Positions 1 through 8,418 of a stretch of DNA of 41,533 nucleotides are shown piece by piece. The translations under genes and the position numbers were made by a program. The notes under the pieces were generated by a model. The model had not been told where the DNA came from. It ran no database searches and saw only the letters and a list, made by a program, of their open reading frames with translations. This DNA comes from Acidobacteriota bacterium. Lineage in GTDB: Bacteria > Acidobacteriota > Terriglobia > Bryobacterales > Bryobacteraceae. Location of the stretch: assembly GCA_016871055.1 (NCBI GenBank), contig VFZW01000012.1:1-41533 (forward strand). The letters run 5' to 3'. Within the stretch, counting starts at the first letter, position 1. Each line of letters begins with the position of its first letter.

Positions 1-639
1 TCGAGCAAGGCCGTGGCTGACCTCGGCGTGGCCGCCCTGCAGGTGACACCGGTTCATTACGTGTTCCGGCCGGACGACGATTCGATGGTGCGCCACTTCG
101 GCGCGATCGCCGACCAGACGGGCATTCCGGTGATTATCTACAACGTGGTGCCGTGGTCATATCTGTTGCCGCCGCTACTGGTGCGCATTCTCCGCGATGT
201 CGACGGCGTGATCGGCGTGAAGCAGAGCGCCAGTGACATGAAGGCTCTGGCGGACTTGCTGTTGCTGAGCGAAGAGGCCGGCATTCGTAGTCGCGTGCGG
301 ATTCTCTCCGCTGTGGATGCCTTGCTCTATCCATCGTTCCATCTGGGGTCGGACGGCGCTGTGGCGGCGATCCTCAGCGCGGCTCCCGAAGCGTGTGTTG
401 CGTTGTGGGACGCGGTCCATAGAGGTGACGACGCCGCGGCGCTTCCGCTCCACAAGAATCTATTGCGCCTGTGGAATGCGATCGACGCGCCGAATCTGCC
501 GGCGAACGTCAGAGCCGCGATGCGACCCCAAGGGCGGCAAGGTGGCGTTCCGCGTCCGCCCATGCCGGCCAGTTCCAGCGCGCAAGAGGTGAAGATCCAA
601 GCCGCGATGGCGGCGATCCAACCCGCCGTGATGGTTTAG
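1..639 (+). CDS. Dihydrodipicolinate synthase/N-acetylneuraminate lyase family protein (5' end outside window)
   Basis: The frame is open from the first base, so the gene starts upstream and only about the last 212 residues are present. They match residues ~93-308 of the complete paralogue at 3978-4904 closely. The family's YN.P block is visible with its catalytic tyrosine (IIYNVVPWSY), as is the Schiff-base lysine block (GVKQSASD). Enzymes of this class I aldolase family form or cleave a C-C bond next to pyruvate or a 2-oxo acid. Members include DapA, NanA and sugar-acid dehydratases, and the exact substrate cannot be read from this fragment. It lies 26 nt upstream of an outer-membrane receptor gene, which favours a catabolic sugar-acid or sialic-acid role over lysine synthesis. 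That role is inference. Confidence 0.9.
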   Translation, partial: SSKAVADLGVAALQVTPVHYVFRPDDDSMVRHFGAIADQTGIPVIIYNVVPWSYLLPPLLVRILRDVDGVIGVKQSASDMKALADLLLLSEEAGIRSRVRILSAVDALLYPSFHLGSDGAVAAILSAAPEACVALWDAVHRGDDAAALPLHKNLLRLWNAIDAPNLPANVRAAMRPQGRQGGVPRPPMPASSSAQEVKIQAAMAAIQPAVMV

Positions 640-665
640 TCGAATCAATTACGAAAGGAATTGCC

Positions 666-3647
666 ATGTCTCTTTGTAGAGGAGTGCTTGTGAAGGTAAC
701 GCGTCTCGGATTATTGATTGCCCTTTTCTGCCCGTGGCTGGCGGGCCAGGTGACCACAGCCACGATCTACGGCACGGTGCTGGACGCATCCGGCGCCGCG
801 GTGCCTGGGGCGGTGATCACGATCAACAATGAAGGCACCGGCGCCACCTCTACGGTCACGTCGGGAACGCAGGGCGAGTTCACTTCGACGTTCCTCCCGG
901 TGGGCCGCTATTCGGTGTCGACCGAGGCGAAGGGCTTCAAGGCTCAGAAACAGACCGGGCTCGATTTGGCGGCTGGCCAGCGCGCCCAACTCGACATCAA
1001 GCTGGAAGTGGGAAACGTCACGGAAACCGTCGCGGTGTCGGCCGAGGCGCCGCTGCTCGTGACCACCACTGCCGAACAGCGCACCAATCTCAATACGGCC
1101 GAGGTGCGCGAACTGCCCACGGCGCGGCGCGACTGGACCAACCTGCTCCGCATCGGCACCGGAATCTCGACGGCCGGCAGCGGCGGACTCACGCTGAACG
1201 GACTGCCGCCGGCCAGTTTCCGCCTGACGGTGGATGGCACGGACGCCGAGGGCGACCCTGAATTGCCGTCGCTGTCGATGTACCAGGATTTCAATTTCGT
1301 GAAGGGCGTGAGCATGGAGGCTATTTCAGAAGTCAACGTCGCCAAGGGCATCGCGTCGGCCGAGATCGCCAACACCATGTCCGGCAACGTCAACCTGATC
1401 ACCAAGAGCGGGTCGAACGACTTTCACGGCAGCGTGTTTGAGAACAACCAGACGGAGAACTACTCGGCGCGAAATCAGTTCCAGGCGGCCAAGGCGCCGA
1501 TTGTGTTCAACCAATTCGGCGGGTCGCTCGGCGGGCGCATTATCCGCAACAAGCTGTTCTTTTTCGGCGTCTATGAGGGCTATCGCGAAAAGGCGTTCCG
1601 GCCTATCAACGGCAATGTGCCCAGCCAGGAGTTCCGCGCCCGCATGCTGGCGGCCGTGCCCGCCTATAAGCCGTACTTCGACATGTTCCCGCTGCCCAAC
1701 ACGCCGGTGGCTCCGGGCGCGGTGACGGGGTTCTATCAGGGGTCGGGCTCGAACACCTCCACCGACGACCATGCCATCACGCGCGTCGACTATCACATCA
1801 ACAGCGCCAATCTGCTGTCGGCGCGCTACACACGTGGACGCCCCTTCCGGGACCAGCCGCGCGTCACCACCAACTTCCGGACTTTCGACGGACTCACCGA
1901 GGTCGGCACGCTCAGCCATACGCATATCCGCGCGTCGTTCAGCAATGAGTTTCGGTTCGGCTACAACGGCAACGACGTCCGCCGGGTGGACAATATCTTC
2001 ACGCTCGGCGTACCTGCCATCGGCGGCAACCTGGGCTTCGGCGACGGCGGCGAGACGCTGTTCAAAGGCGGATCGACAAAGAGCTTTGAAGATGTCGTGG
2101 CGCTCACGCGCGGGCGGCATGCATTAAAGTTCGGCGGCCTGTTCAACCGCCGCCTGGCGGGACGCGACAACATCGAGGTGCCCGACATCCGCTACGCCAC
2201 CGTGGACGACATGCTGGCGAACCGTCCGGTGCAGGCACAGGTGACCTGGGGCACGAATCCGTACCTGCTCCGCAACTGGGGCATCGGCTTCTTCGTGCAG
2301 GACGATTTCCGCGTCAACCGGCGGCTGATGCTGAATCTAGGCATGCGCTACGACTACCAGGCGGTGCCGTCGGAACGCGACGGCCGGCTGTTCAATCGCA
2401 GCGCTCCGTTCGGCTTCGGGCCCCTGCGTCCGGCCGACTCAATCTACGACGCCGACGTCCTAAACTTCAGCCCGCGCTTCGGCTTCGCCTACACGGCGGA
2501 CCAGGCGAGCAAGACTGTCGTGCGCGGCGGGTTTGGCGTGTTCATGAATCCGCACCCGCTGTTCGGCAGTGTCACCGGGCTGGTGCGCAACGCGGTGGAC
2601 GAGCCCGGCCGGTTCATCTTCGTGCGCTCCGACATCGACCGCCTCGGACTGCGCTATCCGATCACCAACGCCAACACCCTGCAGTATGTCCGCGGCGCTA
2701 ATGCGCCGTGGTCGGGTGGCAGCGTCAACACCAACTTCCCGAATCCCTACAGCCTGCAATGGAACCTGGGAATCCAGCGGGAAATCACCAAGAGCCTGGC
2801 CATTGAAACGGCCTACGTTGCCTCGCGCGGCATCAAGCTGAACCTGGTGCGAGACTTCAACCAGGTCGACCGGCTCACCGGCGCGCGCAACCCCGCCTTC
2901 AGCCAGATCCGCCACTACGACACGTCGGAATCAAGCCGCTATCACTCCTGGCAAACCTCGCTGCGCAAGCGTATGTCGCGCGACTTCCTGTTTAACGTGC
3001 ACTACACCTATGCCAACAACCTCTCCTACAACGACGGCGACCTGCTGCTGCCGGATCAGCGGCCGCAAGACAACGACAACATCCGGGCCGAGCGGGGTCC
3101 CACGCCCTACGACATCCGCCACCGGTTCGTTTCAGACTTCCTGTATGAGCTGCCGTTTCTGCGTGTGAGCGGTGCCAGCGGCCGCGCGGCGCGGCTGGCC
3201 GCCGGGGGCTGGCAGTTCTCCGGCATTCTCTCGGCCAACACCGGATCGGCATTCAATCTCACCCAGCCTTCCTCGGTTCCGGGCAGCCGTCCGGACTACG
3301 TGGGCGGCGCTCCGCTCAACAGCGACTATCGCAAAACGCTCGTGTACCTCAATACGGCCGCCTTTGCCCGCGTTACCATCATTGCCGCCAGCGGCGCCAC
3401 GGCGCGGCCCGGCACCATCGGACGCAATGCGCTGCGTGGTCCCGGCGCCTGGACGCTCGATCTTGGACTGGCGAAGAACTTCGACTTCACCGAGCGCGTC
3501 CGCTTCCAGTTCCGCGTGGACATGTTCAACTCGCTGAACCACACCAACCTGGGCGGGTTGTCCACCAACATCACCGCGGGCAACTTCGGCCGCCTCACCA
3601 GCGCCGGATCGCGCACCGTGCAGTTGAATGGCAGGTTTAGCTTCTAA
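666..3647 (+). CDS. Oar-like TonB-dependent outer-membrane receptor with carboxypeptidase-regulatory domain
   Basis: The protein is about 993 residues. An N-terminal signal peptide (KVTRLGLLIALFCPWLAGQ) is followed by a carboxypeptidase-regulatory-like beta-sandwich (residues ~30-110: YGTVLDASGAAVPGAV, then LPVGRYSVSTEAKGFK). Next come a plug-like region (~130-270) and a long beta-barrel ending in aromatic Phe (GRFSF), as outer-membrane barrels do. This is the Oar/CarbReg TonB receptor type that is expanded in Acidobacteriota and is thought to import large glycans or their fragments. ATG at 666 has AAAGGA upstream. A GTG at 690 is preceded by AGAGGAG at 678-684 with 5-nt spacing and would give a cleaner signal peptide, so the true start could be 690. 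It sits between two aldolase-family genes, which suggests sugar-derived substrates. Substrate specificity is unknown. Confidence 0.9.
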   Translation: MSLCRGVLVKVTRLGLLIALFCPWLAGQVTTATIYGTVLDASGAAVPGAVITINNEGTGATSTVTSGTQGEFTSTFLPVGRYSVSTEAKGFKAQKQTGLDLAAGQRAQLDIKLEVGNVTETVAVSAEAPLLVTTTAEQRTNLNTAEVRELPTARRDWTNLLRIGTGISTAGSGGLTLNGLPPASFRLTVDGTDAEGDPELPSLSMYQDFNFVKGVSMEAISEVNVAKGIASAEIANTMSGNVNLITKSGSNDFHGSVFENNQTENYSARNQFQAAKAPIVFNQFGGSLGGRIIRNKLFFFGVYEGYREKAFRPINGNVPSQEFRARMLAAVPAYKPYFDMFPLPNTPVAPGAVTGFYQGSGSNTSTDDHAITRVDYHINSANLLSARYTRGRPFRDQPRVTTNFRTFDGLTEVGTLSHTHIRASFSNEFRFGYNGNDVRRVDNIFTLGVPAIGGNLGFGDGGETLFKGGSTKSFEDVVALTRGRHALKFGGLFNRRLAGRDNIEVPDIRYATVDDMLANRPVQAQVTWGTNPYLLRNWGIGFFVQDDFRVNRRLMLNLGMRYDYQAVPSERDGRLFNRSAPFGFGPLRPADSIYDADVLNFSPRFGFAYTADQASKTVVRGGFGVFMNPHPLFGSVTGLVRNAVDEPGRFIFVRSDIDRLGLRYPITNANTLQYVRGANAPWSGGSVNTNFPNPYSLQWNLGIQREITKSLAIETAYVASRGIKLNLVRDFNQVDRLTGARNPAFSQIRHYDTSESSRYHSWQTSLRKRMSRDFLFNVHYTYANNLSYNDGDLLLPDQRPQDNDNIRAERGPTPYDIRHRFVSDFLYELPFLRVSGASGRAARLAAGGWQFSGILSANTGSAFNLTQPSSVPGSRPDYVGGAPLNSDYRKTLVYLNTAAFARVTIIAASGATARPGTIGRNALRGPGAWTLDLGLAKNFDFTERVRFQFRVDMFNSLNHTNLGGLSTNITAGNFGRLTSAGSRTVQLNGRFSF

Positions 3648-3678
3648 GGAGGGTTAGTGTGTTGGTTCAGCCTGAAAT

Positions 3679-3696
3679 GGAGAGAGTGCGCTCTCC
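3679..3696 (+). repeat. Hairpin downstream of receptor gene
   Basis: The inverted repeat GGAGAG / CTCTCC has a 6-nt loop and lies 32 nt after the receptor stop. No T-run follows. It may stabilise the mRNA 3' end together with the hairpin at 3710-3724. Confidence 0.4.
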
Positions 3697-3709
3697 GGTA
3701 ATGAGTGTT

Positions 3710-3731
3710 CCGCCCTTCGGGCGGGGATTTT
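3710..3731 (+). terminator. Probable intrinsic terminator after the TonB receptor
   Basis: A 6-bp GC stem, CCGCCC / GGGCGG, with a tight TTC loop is followed by GGATTTT. It is well placed to end transcription after the receptor gene, although the T-tract is short. Confidence 0.5.
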
Positions 3732-3977
3732 CAAGGCATGAGGGTCTACCGATCCGATGTGGCCTATTTGAAGAGCGCGGAAGCGAGGCCGCCGCGCTCC
3801 GATCATCGTCTCGATGAGCCCACCGGACTATCCCTTAGCATGGTTGCGTCCCCGCAGTGCCGCTTCCGTTTCGCCCGGCAAAATCATTGTAGCGCCGCCG
3901 CCACCAGCGCGGCCAACTTCCGGAAAGCGCATTCGGGCACGGATCGGAGTGACCTGTCACTGCCCAAGCTAAAGATC

Positions 3978-4904
3978 ATGGACAAAACACGCACAATCGG
4001 GGGGATTATCCCTCCCATGCTGACCCCTTTTGACGCAGAAGACCGGATTAACGAAAGCGCGCATCGCGCCGAAGTCCGCTACCTCGTGGAGACTGCAGGC
4101 GTGCACGGGCTCGCCGTATGTGGGAGTATAGGCGAAGGTCAGACCCTTTCGGTCGAGGAGACCCGCGAACTGACCGCGTGGACCACCGAGGAGGTGCGTT
4201 CCCGTATTCCGGTGATCACCGGAATCATCACCAACTGCACTAGATCGGCGTTCGAGCGCGGGAAGGCCGTGGCCGATCTTGACGTGGCCGCCTTACAGAT
4301 AACTCCGCCTCACTACCTCTTCCGTCCGAGCGACGAGGCGATGCTGCGCTACTTCGCGACGGTATTTGAGAAGACGGGGATTCCCGTGATCATTTACAAC
4401 GTGGTCCCGTGGTCGTACCTCTCTCCGGCGCTGCTGGCCCGTATTCTGCGCGAAGTAGACGGCGTGATCGGCATTAAGCAAAGCACAAGCGACGTGAAGA
4501 CGCTGGCGGACCTGCTCCTGATGCAGAAGGAAGGGCTCATCCCCCAAGATAAGCGAATTCTCGCGGCGGTGGATGCGCTCCTCTACGCGAGCTTTGCGCT
4601 CGGAGCGCATGGGGCCATATCCGGCATCCTGGCTGGAGCGCCGGAATGGAGCGTCGCGCTTTGGAATGCGGTGCAGCGCGGCGATCACGTGCAAGCGCTT
4701 GAGTTGCATCAAAAACTCCTGCGCTTCTATAACGCCTTCTTTGCGGAAAACCGTCCGGCCAATCTGAAGACCGCACTGAAGCTGCAGGGACGCGACGCCG
4801 GACTGCCGCGGCCGCCCATGCCGCCCAGTTCGCCCGAACAAGTGGAGAAACTCCGCCAGGTGATCGAGACCATGGGCCAATCACTCGCAACAGTGGAGAG
4901 ATAG
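3978..4904 (+). CDS. Dihydrodipicolinate synthase/N-acetylneuraminate lyase family protein
   Basis: This is a 308-residue class I aldolase/dehydratase of the DapA/NanA superfamily, the usual family length. It contains the GT/STGE-like carboxylate-binding loop as GSIGE (49-53), the catalytic tyrosine Y140 in IIYNVVP, and the Schiff-base lysine K167 in IGIKQSTSD. ATG 3978 begins MDKTRTIGG, just before the conserved PPMLTPF strand. The frame is open further upstream but that part looks non-coding. The gene ends 2 nt before the next start, so it is probably cotranscribed with the BNR/sialidase-fold gene. That pairing and the nearby receptor make a sialic-acid or other 2-oxo-sugar-acid lyase plausible. 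The motifs do not separate NanA from DapA or from ketodeoxy-sugar dehydratases, so no symbol is assigned. Confidence 0.92.
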   Translation: MDKTRTIGGIIPPMLTPFDAEDRINESAHRAEVRYLVETAGVHGLAVCGSIGEGQTLSVEETRELTAWTTEEVRSRIPVITGIITNCTRSAFERGKAVADLDVAALQITPPHYLFRPSDEAMLRYFATVFEKTGIPVIIYNVVPWSYLSPALLARILREVDGVIGIKQSTSDVKTLADLLLMQKEGLIPQDKRILAAVDALLYASFALGAHGAISGILAGAPEWSVALWNAVQRGDHVQALELHQKLLRFYNAFFAENRPANLKTALKLQGRDAGLPRPPMPPSSPEQVEKLRQVIETMGQSLATVER

Positions 4905-4906
4905 TC

Positions 4907-6079
4907 ATGAACATTTCCAGACGCCGTCTATTTCCCGTGGCCTTTATGGGAATCGCCGCCGGCACTCCGCGGATGCAAGGCGCCGGCGCTGCCACGCCGG
5001 AGCCGTCCAGCGACTGGACTCGCCAAGCATTCGAAGACTCCGTGCTCGATTCGAGCACCGTCGTCTTTGACGGGAAAAGCCCGAACCGTCTGGCCTGCAA
5101 TACGAACCTCCGTAAGATGCCCGATGGTACGCTGGCGATGACGATGCTTGGGGGCGGCGATGACGAACCGCTGCCCGAGAACAATATCTTTCTCACCTGG
5201 AGCCGAGATCAAGGCAAGACCTGGTCTGAGTTGCAGCCGCTCCTGCTTGGTTTCAAAGAGAAAGATCGCAGCCGCGCGCTGGTCCCGCCGGAGCTGATGG
5301 TTCACAACGGGCGGTGCTGGCTATTCTTCTATGTGCACGATGGTAAGTTCGGCGAATGGTCGAGTTGGTACTCCACCAGTGACGACTCCGGCCACACCTG
5401 GAGCAAAGCCACCCCGATACCGGGCGAGCTCCATCGAAGCACGGCCGTGCGTAACCACATCATCACCAGGAAGGGCGACATCATGCTGCCCTTCCAGCAC
5501 TACCTTGCCGAGCCCCGCAACGTGAATCCGCGGAATGGAGTGCTGATCAGCAGCGATGGCGGCAAGTTATTTCGTCAGCATGGCTGGATTCGCGTCAGCG
5601 ACGACGACCGCTACACCGGCTGGACGGAGCCGGGCCTTTTCGAACACACCAACGGAGCCATCACGATGCTGCTTCGACGGGACGGCAGCGGTGTACTCTA
5701 CCGAGCCGACTCTCCCGACGGAGGAAAGACATGGCCGGCAATGGCGCTTCCGACGGCTATTCCCAATCCAGGCAGCAAGTTCACCCTTTATCCACTCGGC
5801 GGCGAACGCGTGGCGCTGCTTCACAATCCGCACCCGAAAACGCGCAACCCTCTCTCCCTTTGGGTCTCCTTCGACGGGATGGAGACATGGCCGTATCGAA
5901 GGGACCTCGTACGCCTTCCGCCGCCACCGCCCGGCGGGCGCATCACCGGCTCGCTCGCGGGCATGAACTACCCGGACGGCTTCGTTAGCGAAGACCGATC
6001 CTACTTGCACTTTGCCTATGACGAGCGCCGGAGCCGGGCGATCTACTACGCAGCCAAGCTACCGCTGCTGCCTGCCTGA
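4907..6079 (+). CDS. Tat-exported BNR-repeat (sialidase-fold) protein
   Basis: This 390-residue protein starts with a twin-arginine signal (ISRRRLF, then a hydrophobic stretch), so export in folded form is expected. It carries Asp-box signatures S.D.G.TW at ~99-106, 158-165, 269-276 and 321-328, plus a degenerate copy at 215-222. Together these indicate a six-bladed sialidase-type beta-propeller. The FRIP motif of classical GH33 sialidases is not evident, so sialidase activity is only a possibility; other glycoside hydrolases and lectin-like proteins share the fold. ATG 4907 follows the aldolase stop by 2 nt, pointing to one transcript. A paralogous-type BNR protein lies at 6985-8136. The likely role is periplasmic trimming of a glycan before uptake and aldol cleavage (inference). 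Confidence 0.85.
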   Translation: MNISRRRLFPVAFMGIAAGTPRMQGAGAATPEPSSDWTRQAFEDSVLDSSTVVFDGKSPNRLACNTNLRKMPDGTLAMTMLGGGDDEPLPENNIFLTWSRDQGKTWSELQPLLLGFKEKDRSRALVPPELMVHNGRCWLFFYVHDGKFGEWSSWYSTSDDSGHTWSKATPIPGELHRSTAVRNHIITRKGDIMLPFQHYLAEPRNVNPRNGVLISSDGGKLFRQHGWIRVSDDDRYTGWTEPGLFEHTNGAITMLLRRDGSGVLYRADSPDGGKTWPAMALPTAIPNPGSKFTLYPLGGERVALLHNPHPKTRNPLSLWVSFDGMETWPYRRDLVRLPPPPPGGRITGSLAGMNYPDGFVSEDRSYLHFAYDERRSRAIYYAAKLPLLPA

Positions 6080-6094
6080 GCCTAGCGAAGTCGC

Positions 6095-6982
6095 ATGAGG
6101 AGGGACCATGTCCGTTCAGAACTCCATCGCATCAGCGGGCGCGCGACCAATGTCAATGAGATCCGGCCCGAACGGCGCGGCGCACGGCAGGATCAGTCGT
6201 TGCGGCCCTTCCCGCAATACGCCAACGTCATCCTGCGCGCGAACAACTGGGGTAACTCGTCGTATCACGGGTTCAACCTGAAGGCGGAGAAGCGGTTCTC
6301 GAAGGGGCTGAATCTGTTGAGCAACTACACGTGGTCGAAGTTCTTGGATGACGTGCAGGTGGCCTCCGAAGCCGGCGGAGCGGGTGCGCAAAGCTATCAC
6401 GCGCGGCATCTGGATAAGTCCTACAGCGGGAATGACATCCGGCATCGCTGGGTGTCGAGCGCCGTCTATGAACTGCCGGTCGGCCACGGCTGCGCGCTGG
6501 CGCTACCCGCCGGTTGGATCGACAAGGCGTTTGGCGGCTGGAGCGCCGGCGTCATCGCAGAGTTGCGGACTGGTTTGCCGTTCGGCGTCATAGAGCAGAC
6601 GAACCGGTTGAATGCGTTCTCCTCCACGCAGAGGCCGAACCTGGTGTCACCCTGGAATGTGTCCGGTGGCCGGTCCCGCGCGGAACAAATCGCGCGATAC
6701 TTCAACACTGCCGCTTTCGTCTTCCCCGGCGACGGCGTGCTCGGCAGTTCGCCGAGGAACGTGGGCTCCGGTCCGGGCTCGGTGGGCTTGGAGATGTCGC
6801 TCTTGAAGGATGTCGCGGTGAGTGAGCGAGTCTCGCTGCAACTGCGCGGAGAGTTCTTCAGCATTCTGAACCGGCCGAACTTCGGGTTGCCGAACGGAGC
6901 GCGCGGCAGTGGGGCCTTCGGTACCATCGCGGGTGCGGGCGGCGCGCGGCAGATACAACTGGGATTGAGGCTGGCATTCTAA
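6095..6982 (+). pseudogene. C-terminal remnant of an Oar-like TonB-dependent receptor
   Basis: Only about 295 codons remain, matching the last third of an Oar-like receptor barrel. The parts visible are a block similar to the NVNEIRPE / RPFPQYANV region, SSYHGFNLKAEKRF, NYTWSKFLDD, NDIRHRWVSSAVYELP and the terminal aromatic strand QLGLRLAF. The signal peptide, regulatory domain, plug and most of the barrel are absent. The first ~12 codons from ATG 6095 do not look like receptor sequence. An AGGAGGG followed by a second ATG (6108) lies in a different frame, which looks like a deletion joint between another gene's start and this tail. A working receptor is not possible from this piece, although a barrel fragment could still be made. 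It is inserted between two BNR genes. Confidence 0.8.
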
Positions 6983-6984
6983 CC

Positions 6985-8136
6985 ATGAACATCACACGAA
7001 GAACTTTGCTGGGATCGTTGGCTTTCAACGGGTGGGCCCAGCCCGCGGCGGAGCAAATCTGGGATCCCGCCGTGCGCCTGCCAAAGGCGGCGGAACTCAC
7101 GGAACTCGCCGGATTGCGCTTTTCGGTCATCAAGAAATACGAACCGGAACGCGACGGTGGCTACGGCTTCCTGCACGGAGTGGGCCTGGCGTGGCACAAG
7201 GGCAAGCTCTACGCCTCGTTCGCCCACAACAAGAATCCAGAGAACACCACCGGCGAAGAGGCTCGCTGGCGGGTGAGCGAAGATGGCGGCCAGACGTGGA
7301 GCGCCGTCTTCGACATGGACAAGGGAACTCCCGAAGTCGCCGTGAGTCACGGGTCGTTCCTATCGCATCGCGGCAAGCTGTGGGCTTTCATGGGCGCCTT
7401 CTCGGGTAAGCGAGAGAACGTGCATACGCGCGCCTATGTGCTCGACGAGAAGCGCAATTCCTGGCAGCCGCGGGGCGTCATCGTGCGGGAGGGCTTCTGG
7501 CCCATGCAGGAGCCGCTGCGCATGAGTAACGGCAATTGGATCCTCGCGGGCTTCGACGTCGGAAACGGCAACCCCGCAGCGGTGGCCATCAGCAAAGGCG
7601 ACGACTTCACGAACTGGGAGCACGTGGTCATCCCACGCGATTCGGCGCTCAAGACCATGTGGGGAGAGTCAACGGTGATCGTCGATGGCAATCAAGTGCT
7701 GAACATCGCCCGCTACGGTGGCGAGGCACTGGCGCTGGTTTCGCGCAGCAGCGATGGCGGCCGGGCGTGGACGCCGATGCGCGTGGCCAATCTACCCATG
7801 GCGACGTCGAAGCCCTATGCGGGAACACTCAGCACGCGGCAGCGCTATCTCGTCTGCACGACGACGGCGGACACCAAGGGCCAGCGCGCGCCGTTGACCA
7901 TCGCTGTCGGCCGGCCCGGCCAAGCGCTGTTCAGCAAGGTCTTTCGCATCCGGAACGCCGAACACTCCGCCGGAGAATCCGATCCCGGTGCTCGTCTCGC
8001 GTATCCGTATGCGGTCGAGCACAAGGGCCACCTCTACATTGGTTACTCGAACAGCGGCGGACGGCGCGGCAACAAGAATAACGACAACAGCGCGGAGTTG
8101 GCTGTTATTCCGTTGGATTCGCTGCGTGTCGCTTGA
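6985..8136 (+). CDS. Exported BNR-repeat (sialidase-fold) protein
   Basis: This 383-residue protein has an N-terminus with paired arginines (ITRRTLLGSLAF), compatible with Tat export though the hydrophobic stretch is short. Asp-box motifs occur at 98-105 (SEDGGQTW) and 255-262 (SSDGGRAW), indicating a sialidase-type beta-propeller. It starts 2 nt after the receptor remnant's stop, so transcription and perhaps translation run through that remnant. It differs clearly from the BNR protein at 4907-6079, so the two are not recent copies. Enzymatic activity is unproven. A glycoside hydrolase acting on sialic-acid-like or uronic sugars is the simplest reading of the neighbourhood. Confidence 0.83.
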   Translation: MNITRRTLLGSLAFNGWAQPAAEQIWDPAVRLPKAAELTELAGLRFSVIKKYEPERDGGYGFLHGVGLAWHKGKLYASFAHNKNPENTTGEEARWRVSEDGGQTWSAVFDMDKGTPEVAVSHGSFLSHRGKLWAFMGAFSGKRENVHTRAYVLDEKRNSWQPRGVIVREGFWPMQEPLRMSNGNWILAGFDVGNGNPAAVAISKGDDFTNWEHVVIPRDSALKTMWGESTVIVDGNQVLNIARYGGEALALVSRSSDGGRAWTPMRVANLPMATSKPYAGTLSTRQRYLVCTTTADTKGQRAPLTIAVGRPGQALFSKVFRIRNAEHSAGESDPGARLAYPYAVEHKGHLYIGYSNSGGRRGNKNNDNSAELAVIPLDSLRVA

Positions 8137-8418
8137 GGAGCGCCATCCCGGTGCCGCGGAACGTAGCTGAACGTTTTGCGGGCCGCCGCTCGCAAACTCT
8201 TCGACATTGAACCGTAGAACTCTTGGCCGGCTGCGGCGTTTTCGCCCGGGTTCCGGGCTGAACCGATCAGACGATCGGCTCCGCTTTCCATCACGGTTCT
8301 CGCCGTTGGCGTAGCCCATCCAGGGGCGTCCCGTTGCCTTACACTTTCCGGCCATGCTAAACGATCGTGACGCCTGTGGCTTTCCAAATGTGCCGCCAAT
8401 GGTCCTATCCCAGCAGTT
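8137..8418. other. Convergent intergenic spacer
   Basis: These 282 bases separate the end of the plus-strand BNR gene from the 3' end of the minus-strand RND pump gene. Short open frames exist on both strands but none has a ribosome site or recognisable protein pattern. I see no convincing terminator. Confidence 0.4.

Larger units (their letters stand above)
3648..3977. other. Intergenic region between receptor and second aldolase gene
   Basis: These 330 bases hold two hairpins near the 5' end (listed separately) and no convincing gene. The frame of the downstream aldolase stays open back to 3705, but the translation there is Arg/Ser-rich and unlike the family, so I treat it as leader. The promoter of the 3978-8136 run probably lies here, but I see no clear sigma-70 hexamer pair. 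Confidence 0.5.

Noticed and set aside
1326-2120. A 264-codon open frame on the minus strand inside the receptor gene
   Set aside because: It is antisense to a certain gene and its translation matches no protein pattern.
4907-6079. Calling the BNR proteins true sialidases
   Set aside because: Asp boxes show the fold, but the FRIP motif and catalytic triad were not identified, so only the fold is claimed.
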